NCBI RefSeq assembly: GCF_050948175.1
Contig: NW_027490184.1
Coordinates: forward strand, 806,001-870,000
Length of the DNA stretch: 64,000 nucleotides
DNA from: Xylocopa sonorina
Taxonomy: Eukaryota; Arthropoda; Insecta; Hymenoptera; Apidae
Reading direction: 5' to 3'
Shown: piece by piece, positions 42,936 through 53,687 of the stretch
How positions within the stretch are numbered: the first letter of the stretch is position 1
How the letters are laid out: every line of letters begins with the position of its first letter
Translations under genes and position numbers: made by a program
The notes under the pieces: model-generated
Told to the model about the DNA's origin: nothing
Database searches by the model: none
Seen by the model: the letters and a program-made list of their open reading frames with translations, nothing else

Positions 42936-45900
42936 GATACGTAGACAGCTGCAAACGCTATTTCCTAGCAAGGAAGTGTCGCATTCACATTCATTTGAAG
43001 CGTAGACAAGGAATACATGACACTTCGCAATGATTATTGCATCTTATCATGAAACATAGAAATGAGATGCGATATCGCGTTTTAAGAAGCATTTGAACTC
43101 TATTGCTTCGATACGTAGATATCTGCAATCGCTACTTCCTTGCATGGAAGTGTTGCATTTACATTCTTTTGAAGTGAATACGAGGTGTACATGACACTTC
43201 GCAATGAATATTATATCTTATCATGAAACATAGAAATGAGATGCGATATCTCGTTTTAAGAAGTATTTGAACTCTATTGCTTCGATACGTAGACAACTGC
43301 AGACGCTACTTCCTTGCAAGGAAGTGTCGCACTTACATTCATTTGTAGTGAATACGAGGTTTACATGACACTTCGCAATGAATATTACATCTTATCATGA
43401 AACACCGAAATGAGATGCGATATCTCGTTTTAAGAAGTACTTGAACTCTATTGCTTCGATACGTAGACATCTGCAAACGCTATTTCCTAGGAAGGAAGTG
43501 TCACATGTACATTCTTTTGAAGTGAATACGAGGAATACATGACACTTGCCAAGGAATATTATATCTTATCATGAAACATAGAAATGAGATGCGATATCGC
43601 GTTTTAAGAAGAATTAGAACTCTATTGTTACGATACGTAGCCATCTGCAAATGCTATTTCCTAGCAAGGAAGTGTCGCATTCACATTCATTTGAAACATA
43701 CACGAGGAATACATGACACTTGCTAATGAATATTATATCTTATCATGAAACATAGAAATGAGATGCGATATCGCTTTTTAAGAAGTATTAGAACTCTATT
43801 GCTACGATACGTAAATATCTGCAAACGCTACTTCCTTGCCAGCATGTGTCGCATTTACATTCATTTGAAGCGTAGGCGAGGAATACATGACACTTCCCAA
43901 TGAATATTATATCTTATCATGAAACATAGAAATGAGATGCGATATCTCGTTTTAAGAAGCATTTGAACTCTATTGCTTCGATACGTAGACACCTGCAAAC
44001 GCTACTTCCTTGCAACGAGGTATCGCATTTACATTCATTTGAAGCATAGACGAGGAATACATGACACTTCGCAATGAATATTATATCTTATCATGAAACA
44101 TAGAAATGAGATGCGATATCTCGTTTTAAGAATAATTAGAGCTCTATTGCTTCGATACGTAGACATCTGCAAACGCTACTTCCTTGCAAGGAAGTGTCGC
44201 ACTTACATTCATTTGAAGTGAATACGAGGTTTACATGACACTTCGCAATGAATATTATATCTTATCATGAAACATAGAAATGAGATGCGATATCTCGTTT
44301 TAAGAATCATTAGAGCTCTATTGCTTCGATACGTAGACATCTGCAAACGCTATTTCCTAGCAAGGAGGTGTCGCATTTACATACATTTGATGCGTAGACA
44401 AGGAATACGTGACACTTCGCAATGAATATTATATCTTATCATGAAACATAGGAATGAGATGCGATATCTCGTTTTAAGAAGTATTTGAACTCTATTGCTT
44501 CGATACGTAGACAACTGCAGACGCTACTTCCTTGCAACAAAGTTGTCGCATTTACATTCATTTGAAGTGAATACGAGGTTTACATGACACTTCGCAATGA
44601 ATATTATATCTTATCATGAAACATAGATATGAGATGCGATATCGCTTTTTAAGAAGCATTAGAACTCTATTGCTGCGATATGTAGGCATCTGCAATCGCC
44701 ATTTCCTTGCAGGGAAGTGTTGCATTTACATTCATTTGAAGTGAATACGAGGTATACATGACACTTCGCAATGAATATTATATCTTATCATGAAACATAG
44801 AAATGAGATGCGATATCTCGTTTTAAGAATAATTAGAGCTCTATTGCTTCGATACGTAGACATCTGCAAACGCTATTTCCTAGCAAGGAGGTGTCGCATT
44901 TACATACATTTGATGCGTAGACAAGGAATACGTGACACTTCGCAATGAATATTATATCTTATCATGAAACATAGAAATGTGAAGCAATATCGCGTTTTAA
45001 GAAGCATTAGAACTCTATTGCTACGATACGTAGACATCTAGAAACGCTATTCCGTAGCAAGGAAGTGTAGGAGTTACCTTAGTTTGAAGTGTTGACGAGA
45101 TATACACAACACGCTACATTGCTATTACATGTTACTATGAGACATAGGAATGAGATGCGATATCGCCTTTCATGAAGAATTGGAATTCTATTGCTACTAG
45201 ACTTAGATGTCTACTAACGTTATTCCGTAGCAAGTGAGGGCTTTTTACATTCTTTTGAGCTGTAGTGGAGATATACATATCGCGTAGCGCTGATATTACA
45301 TCTTCCCATGAAACATAGAATTGAGATTCGTTATCGCGTTTTATGAAGGATTAGAATTTCATTGCATCGAGACGTAGACATCTAGAAACGCTAATCGGTA
45401 GCAAGGAAGTATGGGATTTTCATTCTTTCGAAGTGTTGTACGAGGTAGTATTAACGCGTTGCATTGAGTTACTTGTTATGATGAAACGTAGAATGAGATG
45501 GGATACCTCGTTGCATGTAGAATTAGAGCTGTATTGCTTCGATATGTGGACATCTAGAAGCGTTATTCCGTACCAAGGAAGTGTGGCATTTACATTCTTT
45601 TGAAGTGTAGACGAGATATACATATCGCGTTACATTGATATTACATCTTATCATGAGACATAGAAATGAGATGCGATATCGCGTTCTATGAATCATTAGA
45701 ACTCCATTGCTTCGATATGTAGACATCTGGAATCGCTGTTTCATAGGAAGGAATTGTGCATTTACATTCTTTAGTTAGTGGTAAGGATATATGCATAATG
45801 CGTTGCATTGAATATTACATCTTATCATGAAAGATTGAAGTGAGATGCGACACCGAGTTAAATGATGTATTCAAACTCTATAGCATCGAAAGGTAGTGCA

Positions 45901-46467
45901 TCTAGAAATGCTATGCCTTAGCAAGCATGTATTGAAGCCACATTCTATTGATGGGTAGAAGCGTCTTAAATCGAAATCCCTCTGCAAGAGAGGGTTGGCT
46001 TCACATTCTTTTGAGGCGTACAAGAGATAAACATAACGCGTTGAGTTGAATATTACATCTTACATGAAACATTGTAATCAGATGCGACATTGAGTTGAAT
46101 GAAGTATTTGAACTCTGCAACGTCGACTCGTTGTGCATCTAAAAACGCTATACCTTTGCAAGGAACGTAGAAGCCACATGCTTTTGAGGGGTAGAAACAT
46201 GTTAAGACGCTATCCCTCTGCAAGGGAGTGCAGGGTTCACATCCTTTGAACGTGCAGAAGAGATAAGCATAACGCGTTGTATTGAAAATTAAATCTTACA
46301 TTGAACATGGAAATGAGATGCGACATCGCGTTGAATGAAGTATTCGAATTCTATTGCTTCGACAAGCAGACATCTACAAACATTATCCCTTTGCAAGTGT
46401 GTGTGGAGTTCACATTCGTTGGAAGTGTAGAATAGATAAACGTAACGCGTTGCATAGAATATTACAT

Positions 46468-47092
46468 GTACTTATAAAATGGACGACAAACGAACAGCCT
46501 AATCAAACGTAATAAAACCGATTTTTCAATACTATTATTATTATATTTAACTTATCCTGCAAACTATTAAAATGCCTTTCGAACAGTGTTTACTCACTTT
46601 CTTCCACCACAGTTTGCAATACGTATGTTTCATTTACTATCAAAACCGTAAGTATTATCGCCCTTCTTTACTTCTTGTAACCTTCAATGGCTTCACGTGA
46701 CAGGTCGTTGAACTCGTTATAAATTGCTCTATCGTATTACGGAAGAATGAACATACCAATTCATTTTAAAAAAATGAAGGTGACCTTCAAATGTCCAACA
46801 TACCTCCACTTACAAAAAAACTATTTTCATCAACGGATGGGCCCTTTGTGTTGTGCAATTTTATGTCAGCAAAAATTTCTATGAAACTTATAGTTTTGAG
46901 AATATCTGTGGTGCTAATTATTACTGTCCAATCCTGTATATTGTTATGGATGTGTCCAGCAAGGCAACGATGAACAAAGTTACATTTAATATTACGATGT
47001 TTATTATACTATTTATAATATATTTATTTTTCTGGAATTTAGCCAAAAAACAGTGTTCACGATGTCGGCAGATGATTGTATTTGCTTTAGAA
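46468..47092 (+). repeat. 650-bp segmental duplication, copy 2
   Basis: Partner of 24012-24660. It begins GTACTTATAAAATG directly after diverged satellite of array B. It lacks about 25 bp near 46,588 that copy 1 has. Homology ends near 47,092, where this copy continues into an open reading frame and copy 1 runs into its junction with array B. Confidence 0.85.
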
Positions 47093-47218
47093 TCACAAGA
47101 GCCAACAATATCGAAAGTAGAATATTTCTTTACTCCGCTGACCGAAGCACTGGAAACATTAAGTAAAGTGCGTGCCTTTCAAAACAGTCAGATGCAAATT
47201 ACGATACAACGGTTCTGA
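46853..47218 (+). CDS. Hypothetical single-span membrane protein
   Basis: Open frame of about 121 residues; the first codon given is GTG and the frame is open further upstream, so the true start is unknown and it may be one exon of a spliced gene. It has one hydrophobic segment (about residues 48-63, ITMFIILFIIYLFFWN) followed by a basic motif, AKKQCSRCRQM, and a hydrophilic tail of about 45 residues. No family recognised. A GTACGTG donor-like site and a pyrimidine-rich TTTTTAG acceptor-like site lie just after it (near 47,225 and 47,269), but that interval is short for an intron. The duplicated copy at 24 kb is broken, so purifying selection is not evident. Confidence 0.35.
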   Translation: MQFYVSKNFYETYSFENICGANYYCPILYIVMDVSSKATMNKVTFNITMFIILFIIYLFFWNLAKKQCSRCRQMIVFALESQEPTISKVEYFFTPLTEALETLSKVRAFQNSQMQITIQRF

Positions 47219-47332
47219 GAAATGGTACGTGTCACTCTTCTTTAATTTCCGTCTTTTTAGTCAGAGAAAATCTAATTGAAATATCCGCAAAATTTAAGGA
47301 CAAGAAAGTTATTATAATCTTACGTAACATAT

Positions 47333-47518
47333 ATGATGGTGATAAAGCATAAGTATACAGAACTGAAAATGGAATGTAACGAGCAGAAAAAGAAACTGAT
47401 AGAACTGCAAACTAGATTGATACATCCCTCAAATGATTCTACATCAATAAAATCTGTTAAACAAAGAACTATTGCAAAAGTCAGGTATAATCAATATTAT
47501 TCTGCTCAAAAGCTATAA
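47333..47518 (+). CDS. Hypothetical short charged ORF, possible exon
   Basis: Open frame of 61 residues rich in Lys, Glu and Gln. The first half (about residues 8-30, with NEQKKKLIELQ) could form an amphipathic helix or short coiled coil. It lies 114 bp downstream of the membrane ORF in a different frame, so the two could be joined only by splicing. No family recognised, and the codons are not clearly distinguished from the AT-rich surroundings. It may be chance. Confidence 0.25.
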   Translation: MMVIKHKYTELKMECNEQKKKLIELQTRLIHPSNDSTSIKSVKQRTIAKVRYNQYYSAQKL

Positions 47519-48090
47519 TAGAATTGAACCGAAATGGATATAAAACAGGCAATTATATCTATACGTTCTCATCTATGCAAAGGCAAATATTTCAAAGAGA
47601 AAAAATGTATTACATACTAATTACTTATGTTCGCAGAGATCTCACTAATTCAGACTTCTCGTCTTGCAGAACTAATCATTCATTTAACATGGAAAAGGGT
47701 AGAGAAATAGTAAACTGTTATTACATATTTCATAGCCTCACTCGATACGTCAATTGGATCACGTAAGACATCGGACACTAATGCCATCTACACCTTTAAA
47801 CCTTAAATATATAATTGCAACAACATATTTAATACCGTTTTAACAACATTTTTCTAATTATTTATATCTATGCTTAATAAATATATGTTAATCGAATAAG
47901 TTGCTTTACCAAGGAATAAAAGAATTTGAGGATTACAAATCTGAGCATTACATAACAAACATGCATTACATATATAATGTTACATGTAACAAAAGATAAA
48001 TATCAAAAAGATCGTACATAAGTTGAAAGCACAATGTGGTCATAGAGATACAGAAATGGCAAAAATTCCAAACAATACTTATCAAAATTC

Positions 48091-48103
48091 AAAAAGGGGG
48101 AGT
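48091..48103 (+). other. Polypurine-tract-like run followed by TG
   Basis: AAAAAGGGGGAG (48091-48102) is followed directly by TGAAAGTCC. LTR retrotransposons have such a purine run just upstream of the 3' LTR, which starts with TG. No matching upstream LTR or pol gene is visible, so this may be coincidence or a very old 3' end. Confidence 0.25.
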
Positions 48104-48978
48104 GAAAGTCCATCTCCTTGACGATGATAAGAAACAAGTCTGCCTCATGTACTATAATATCTCAAACAGCCAGCGATTGGCACATTAATGACAACGGATG
48201 GAACGAATTCCGTGGCAGAACTGTGCTAAAACAGTGCTCCTGCTCAGCTCTTGTAACGGCATACTCTTAATTCTGGAGCGACACTCGTATCAGGACACTA
48301 TTAAAGCACCGCGATAAAGCACACGGGCTACATGGCCGTGGCAATAACACTATCAGCTCACCATAGCTACAAGCGTGGTAATGGCGTAGGATAACATTTC
48401 TTAATGGGAAAGCTGTTTCCATAACAATTATAAACGAATATGAAAAATGACTAAACTAAGCAATTTATTTATTTTGATTCCAAAATAGATACAACGACAC
48501 GAAACAAAGACATAAGAACTCGATTTTATTATTTTCGGTAAACTAGCTAGATACGGCGATTTTTTCCATAGAGTCGTTAATTACTTTAGCATAAAAATAT
48601 ATACATTTATTTTATACATATTTTTTTCATTTCATCGTTACAAATTCATGCAATTGCGAGTTATATTAAATACGATGACCGCATGTTATTTAAGACATTT
48701 CACAAGACGAAGTTAGGGACGCAACAGCAAGACTTTTTATTGTATAAGCAATATTTTATTTTATGAATAATATTTATAGTATATGTCGGGACGAAAGAAA
48801 TATATCTGACTCGCTCAATAACTATAAATGTAGGAAAATGACTATCAAAATGTCTATCAATACTCATATTGTACAACATCTACTGACATCTAACGGTTTT
48901 AATTTAGATGAAAACACAGGTTCCCCATTGCGAAATGTGACCCTACGTCATTGCTGAGAAGATTCATGAATGGAGCGA

Positions 48979-48992
48979 TGACACGCGTGTCA
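48979..48992. repeat. 14-bp perfect palindrome
   Basis: TGACACGCGTGTCA reads the same on both strands. It lies at the start of a GC-richer island in AT-rich surroundings. Function unknown. Confidence 0.6.
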
Positions 48993-49039
48993 CGATGGTG
49001 CTGGTGCTGCGCGATTCACACGGCGTGTTACGCTTGTCT

Positions 49040-49062
49040 AGAATGTGCTGGTAACACATTCT
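49040..49062. repeat. 8-bp stem hairpin
   Basis: AGAATGTG (49040-49047) and CACATTCT (49055-49062) are perfect inverted repeats around a 7-base loop. A further dyad, ATGGTGTCACCAT, is at 49142-49154. Confidence 0.55.
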
Positions 49063-51179
49063 GGCATTTTAGCTAACGAATCTGGTCACAGATAGCTTCG
49101 TATCAGCTGACATTCCTCGGAAGTGGCAATATAGTGGCGGTATGGTGTCACCATCATCTTGTCGTTTGTTACCTGGGATGCTTTTTAGAGCATTATTCGA
49201 AATTGAATTTGAGCACATAGCTACTTAATTGTGAATTTGTGTGTACATAATTATACATGACTACATAAAAACAATATCATACACTTTTATAATCAATGCA
49301 ATATAGGAATATAAAACGAAGGACTACCCACTCTTATCAGGAGTAAAATCAATGTTTGATACTCAAGGTTCGTTGTAAATTACAATCAAGCAGTTAATAT
49401 ATCAAATCACAGCACTTAATAAATCACTGAAAGTATAATGATATGAATATTAAGCAAAACATATTTATTTGTTAGATACTTATAAATTAAAATTTAAAAG
49501 TCCAAGTCACGTGTAATATGTTCTTGTTTAACAAGGTGACTTAATGTAGTTTCAAATAGGCGTGGAGAACTAGCTGGTACTTCTGTCAAATATAACTTAC
49601 TGTACAATGTAATTTCATTTCATATGATAAATTGTAGAATTCCATTTGTAATTGATAATTAGATTATAAACATTTATATGCTTTTATCGGAAATTTAAAT
49701 TCATCAAAATTGCAGCACGCAGGTGCGTAAATATCACTTTGCGATCTCATTTCATTTTGGCAGTTATACTTATATATAAGCATTCATCCAGGCATAAAGC
49801 TTGATAATCTTTCAACTATAAAATAATTATAAAACATTAGACTTTTCCTGGTATTGGTCTATTTTATCATTTTCGGAACTTGTGAAGCAGCTAGAACTAT
49901 AACAACAAAGTACTTTATATCTTTGCTCATTGTCTAAAAAAAAAAATTAAATGTGAACAACTATGTTCATTTTATTATAAATGTATGAGTAAAGATCAAT
50001 CTACATAATTAAATATTTTCAAACGTAATTTGTTTAATTCTTATCATATAACGTTACGAAATATATTAGAAAAATATATAAAAACATATTTTACATTAGT
50101 TTTTTTAATATTTAAAATATTTTATATTATCGTATTAAACTTTTACAAAAAGTAACAAAATTTTTACAAGTAGGAATGATTTTTCCTTAATTAGTTAATA
50201 TGTCGGTTTCTTTTAAGAAGACGGTATTCAATTTTTCAAAGTAAGTTTCGACTTTAAATTGACCATTAATATCTCTTATTTCATTGCTTTTCGTAGATCA
50301 GCGCTAATTTTCTACTTTTCCATTACAACTTTGCCGATGCAAGTAATAGTTCTCCGAAAGATATATAATATTATATTACTAGTAAACTTATTTTGCATTT
50401 CTAATTAATTTGAACGTAAAAAATTTTTTTTATGAGAAAGCATTGCGAAAAAATTTTGAGAATCCATTTTTAATGTTGTACCTAGTGGTTAACTAGGTTC
50501 TTCTCTCCCTGCTGCATCTTTCTACCATTTTTATGATCCAAAAACCGTGTACCAGCTTCGTCACCATTAAAATTTACGAAATTTACATATTGTAAATTTT
50601 TGCAAAAGTGATGTTAATTAACTCTTGAATTGTGGTTGCTCGAGCAATTAATCAGACTGATCTATGATGTGTTGTAATGTACGAGTTCTAATAAATTTTT
50701 TTTTAACATAATGAACAATATAGTATTTGAGCTTACAGTCTTGTTAACAAACTCGCTGTTTAAATTAGTTTGGATGACGATTAATATTTGCATGATCTTT
50801 TCCTCTGATTTATCTGTATAATTTGTCCGTTTTTTTCAATTGTCATATATAATTATCCAAATCTGTCTGTTCCAAATTCTCCTCTAGGAAGGAATCAGGC
50901 AACAATTTATCTTATCAATAATATTTATATTTTGTAAAGTAAATTGATTTGTATACTAAAATATAAATTATACATTCATGTATGAATTGTAAACCTTTAG
51001 TTAATTATTCACACCTGGATTACACGCATAATACGGGTAAAATCAGACATTCCTTCAGTTTTTTATTATTACCTCATCGATTAAAGACTGATTTGTAACA
51101 GATTTACTGTCTTTGCAAAATTAAAGCGTACATTGCATCATCCATTATTTCCAGCCGCCCACTATAATTTTGTGATTCA

Positions 51180-51455
51180 GGCTGGCGTTGCTTATGATTA
51201 AGAATCCATTAATTATGGACGACTGGAGCTACCAACAACCGATAACGTATGCTAACACACGGCTGGTGTATCCAATAGTAAGTAACTCAAGACTTATCAA
51301 CGACTAGAGTTGTCTGCGGTCGGTTACTCACGATATATCAACAGTAGGTGATGCATGCAGTCGATAATTCATGATATTATAACGGTTGATATTGCCAATA
51401 GTAGATAATTCTTGAACTACCGATGGATGGCATTGCCAGCTATCTATAATCCACC
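51180..51455. repeat. 41-bp minisatellite, about 6.5 degenerate units
   Basis: Units start near 51180, 51223, 51263, 51304, 51345, 51386 and 51427. Each has a core like GATAATTCATGATATTATAAC or TAACTCAAGACTTATCAAC and ends close to CGG or CGA. Four consecutive units are exactly 41 bp. They have diverged considerably, so the array is old. It has no resemblance to the 174-bp satellite. Confidence 0.8.
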
Positions 51456-51469
51456 TCTTACTTGGCTTA

Positions 51470-51720
51470 ACTTAATCTCACATCCTCTAAACTTAATTTA
51501 ATCCAAAATAACCCCAGTTACACCTAATCTGACTTAACCTGCCTTCACTCAAATCTAACCCAACCTAACACAATCTAACTTTACCTCTTTTAAACATATA
51601 CAAATCAAGCGTACGCTTTCCTAAGTCTAACCCAACGTAACCGAGCAACCTACAAACATTCTCGAACATAAAACAACATAACCTAACCTAGCATAACCAG
51701 ATCTAATGTAACCACACTTC
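51470..51720. repeat. Degenerate telomere-like CTAACC/AACCT-rich tract
   Basis: Dispersed motifs such as CTAACCCAACCTAAC and CATAACCTAACCTAGC recall the insect telomere repeat TTAGG on the opposite strand, but the tract is too irregular to be an active telomere. It could be interstitial telomere-derived DNA or a simple biased sequence of the kind common in insect genomes. Confidence 0.5.
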
Positions 51721-52566
51721 CATCTGGGGACGGAAGCAACCTTCGCAGCTTTCCCAGGGATAAGACTATGCAGTAAGCCTTCCGCAGTTATGGGGATCCG
51801 CTCCGATTGAACGTTTATTCACGTAATGTAATGTAATGGTCGGCGGGTTCAATCGGAGCGAGTCCACATCGAATACAGGAGCGCCTTCGGCGGAATGAAA
51901 ACGAACAGTCGGAAGAAAATAAAACTTTACTAAAAAATCGTACGGAAATCCGATATATCGACGCGTATCTAATATATGTCTAACTAAAACATATTTCGAA
52001 AAATGCAAAGGATAGGAGGGAACATTCTCCAATGTACGACATATGTAAGTTAACGGATGCAAGAGAGAATACTCGATCTCGGTGTAGTGAGACCGGGGTG
52101 CCACTCTAAAGCAATCGCATTACGCCGGTTCCGGAATGGTGTAGAGAGGGAATGTGGAGGGTGGGAAGCATAAAATAACAACAATGTAACTAAAGAGAAA
52201 GAAAAAGAAAATCTGTGGAAGCATTGCATTTATTGAGAAGAAATCCTAGAAATATCAAACAACAGATTATATACCATACCACTAGGGCCAGGTGCAACGA
52301 AATAGACGATATCATAAGAGAAAGTATAAAAATCGAGAAACTTAAAAAGAAAATATTAATTTAGATTGAAAGAATCAATATCACTGATCGCGGCAAACTT
52401 AATGGAAAACGCGTGACTACGAATCAGTTAGAGTATAAAATAGATGCTAGTGGCGAGTCTAGTGGCCCTAGGAGTTCCTCGCTCGCATCAGTGCAGACAG
52501 TAGGATGACGGAGGGCCTGCAGCCCCCATCCCCTGCGTGAGCGAGGCTGCTTGCATATGCTGCTGA
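51721..52566. other. Unassigned stretch upstream of the retroelement
   Basis: No gene recognised. It holds the inverted repeat at 51794-51865 and a GC-richer end (52,455-52,566) that may be the 5' untranslated region of the retrotransposon downstream. An open frame on the minus strand (51766-52104) has no recognisable domain and I regard it as chance. Confidence 0.5.
51794..51865. repeat. Inverted repeat with 34-bp spacer
   Basis: GCTCCGATTGAAC (51800-51812) and GTTCAATCGGAGC (51847-51859) are perfectly complementary. With the outer bases the arms are about 19 bp with 17 matches (GGATCCGCTCC against GGACTCGCTCC). It could fold as a stem-loop. Confidence 0.7.
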
Positions 52567-53664
52567 GACGTGCTGCTGGCTCACGATTCGGAATCAGCGC
52601 CATCCGATCCTGGCAGAAGATTAAAGTTTGGGCAGATGGTTCGGAGCTCCCTGTCGATGGCACAAAAGGATGGGGAAATGGAAAAGCATACTAATAAATA
52701 TAGGAGAAGAAGAAAGCCTCGGAAGGAAGCACAGACACGAAAGGAGAGGAGCCGAAGTAAGTGCAGGATAATGGAAAAGCTACCCATAAGAATAGCGCCT
52801 ACATTGTTAAATAGACAAATAGGCAGCCATACATCAGACGTAACGACAGATATTCTGAGCGAGGATACGGCGAAGCTAATGACATATTACGAAACGTTTT
52901 TGGAAAACATCAGGCATATAAAAAAAACTGACATCGAACACTTGATTGAACTAGTGGCGAACTGTACAGAGAAAAATGAAGCACCTAGAGGAGCAGAAAG
53001 CATCCGAGGACAGGCAGTAGGATGAGGAGAAGCAGGAAAAACGACAAAAATACGAAAAGATGACGGAAGGAAATCGAGAGCGGGAGATATAATCCTAGAA
53101 TTTAACAAAAAAACAGGCATAGAGAACAAAGTAAAGGAGACAAAAGGAACTCTGAAAAAAGTATTCGAAGTAAAACATACGAGTACGAATATAATGCTCC
53201 AACAAAGAGACATATACCCGTTAGGCGACTAGAGAAGAAATGAAGGAGTACATAAAACGAACACGGAAAATAATCGAAGGAAAGGATAGCGGTATAAACG
53301 ACAAGTTGTTAGAACAAACGTGGAGAGGCAACCGAGTCGCGTTAGCTGAACTTGGACAGGAATACAGTAAAAGGCTGGAGAAGGTCAAATGACTCAGAAT
53401 AGCATTAACACCTTGTACCTACAAAGTGCTACGGAGAATGGAGAGATGCTTCAAATGCCATAATATGGGACATATCGGCAGAAGTTGCGAAGAAGTCAAA
53501 GATAATAAGGGAATCTACAGAAGATGCCGATCCCAGATTTATACGATGATCGGTTGCATCACGAATAAACCGAAATGTATCATCTGCAGCGAGACAAGAA
53601 GAAGGAATCCGTACATCGGACACGTTACCGGAGCTTTAATTGTGCGGTCTACAGAAAGGCACTG
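52567..53664 (+). pseudogene. Gag (ORF1) pseudogene of R1-like retrotransposon
   Basis: ORF1 proteins of this clade bind the element RNA. The first open part (52567-53025) is very basic near its start (KYRRRRKPRKEAQTRKERSR) and ends in TGA at 53023. A second open part (to about 53,230) and a third, with RVALAELGQEYSKRLEKVK, follow with frame changes. A TGA then precedes LRIALTPCTYK, and the zinc knuckle C-X2-C-X4-H-X4-C is at 53447-53488 (CFKCHNMGHIGRSC). A second knuckle is degenerate (RRCRSQIYTMIGC) and is followed by TNKPKCIIC, typical of this family. The order of blocks matches R1-clade Gag proteins. It cannot encode one continuous protein. Confidence 0.75.
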
Positions 53665-53687
53665 ATAGAAAAGAAGGAGATACGAAT

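Larger units (their letters stand above)
24690..46467 (-). repeat. Satellite array B, same ~174-bp monomer, inverted
   Basis: Same satellite as array A read on the minus strand: plus-strand monomers contain GATACGTAGACATCTGCAAACGC and TTATCATGAAACATAGAAAT. It is interrupted by the LTR-like element at 41373-42931. Both ends (24,690-25,330 and about 45,050-46,467) hold highly diverged monomers, with clean monomers between. In the 28-38 kb part many monomers read GCGATATCCCG or GCGATATCTCG in place of the palindromic GCGATATCGC common in array A, so the two arrays carry partly different subfamilies. About 105 recognisable clean monomers. Confidence 0.97.
47519..51179. other. AT-rich non-coding stretch
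   Basis: About 3.7 kb of AT-rich DNA without a convincing gene on either strand. A moderately GC-richer part lies at 48,100-48,400 after a polypurine run, and another at 48,960-49,190 holds several dyad symmetries. From 49,200 to 51,180 I see only low-complexity A/T sequence. Confidence 0.6.

Noticed and set aside
41325..42954. Overlapping Pro/Ser/Arg-rich ORFs on both strands of the LTR-like copy
   Set aside because: Several frames are open at once because the block is GC-rich; the peptides are low complexity and differ between the three copies.
1..46467. CRISPR array
   Set aside because: Repeats are contiguous 174-bp monomers without unique spacers, in a eukaryotic setting.
51470..51720. 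True telomere array
   Set aside because: The motifs are dispersed and irregular, not a run of perfect TTAGG units, and sequence continues on both sides.
52581..53213. Minus-strand ORFs with hydrophobic stretches opposite Gag
   Set aside because: They are the antisense of the basic, Lys-rich Gag sequence, which reads as Phe- and Leu-rich on the other strand.
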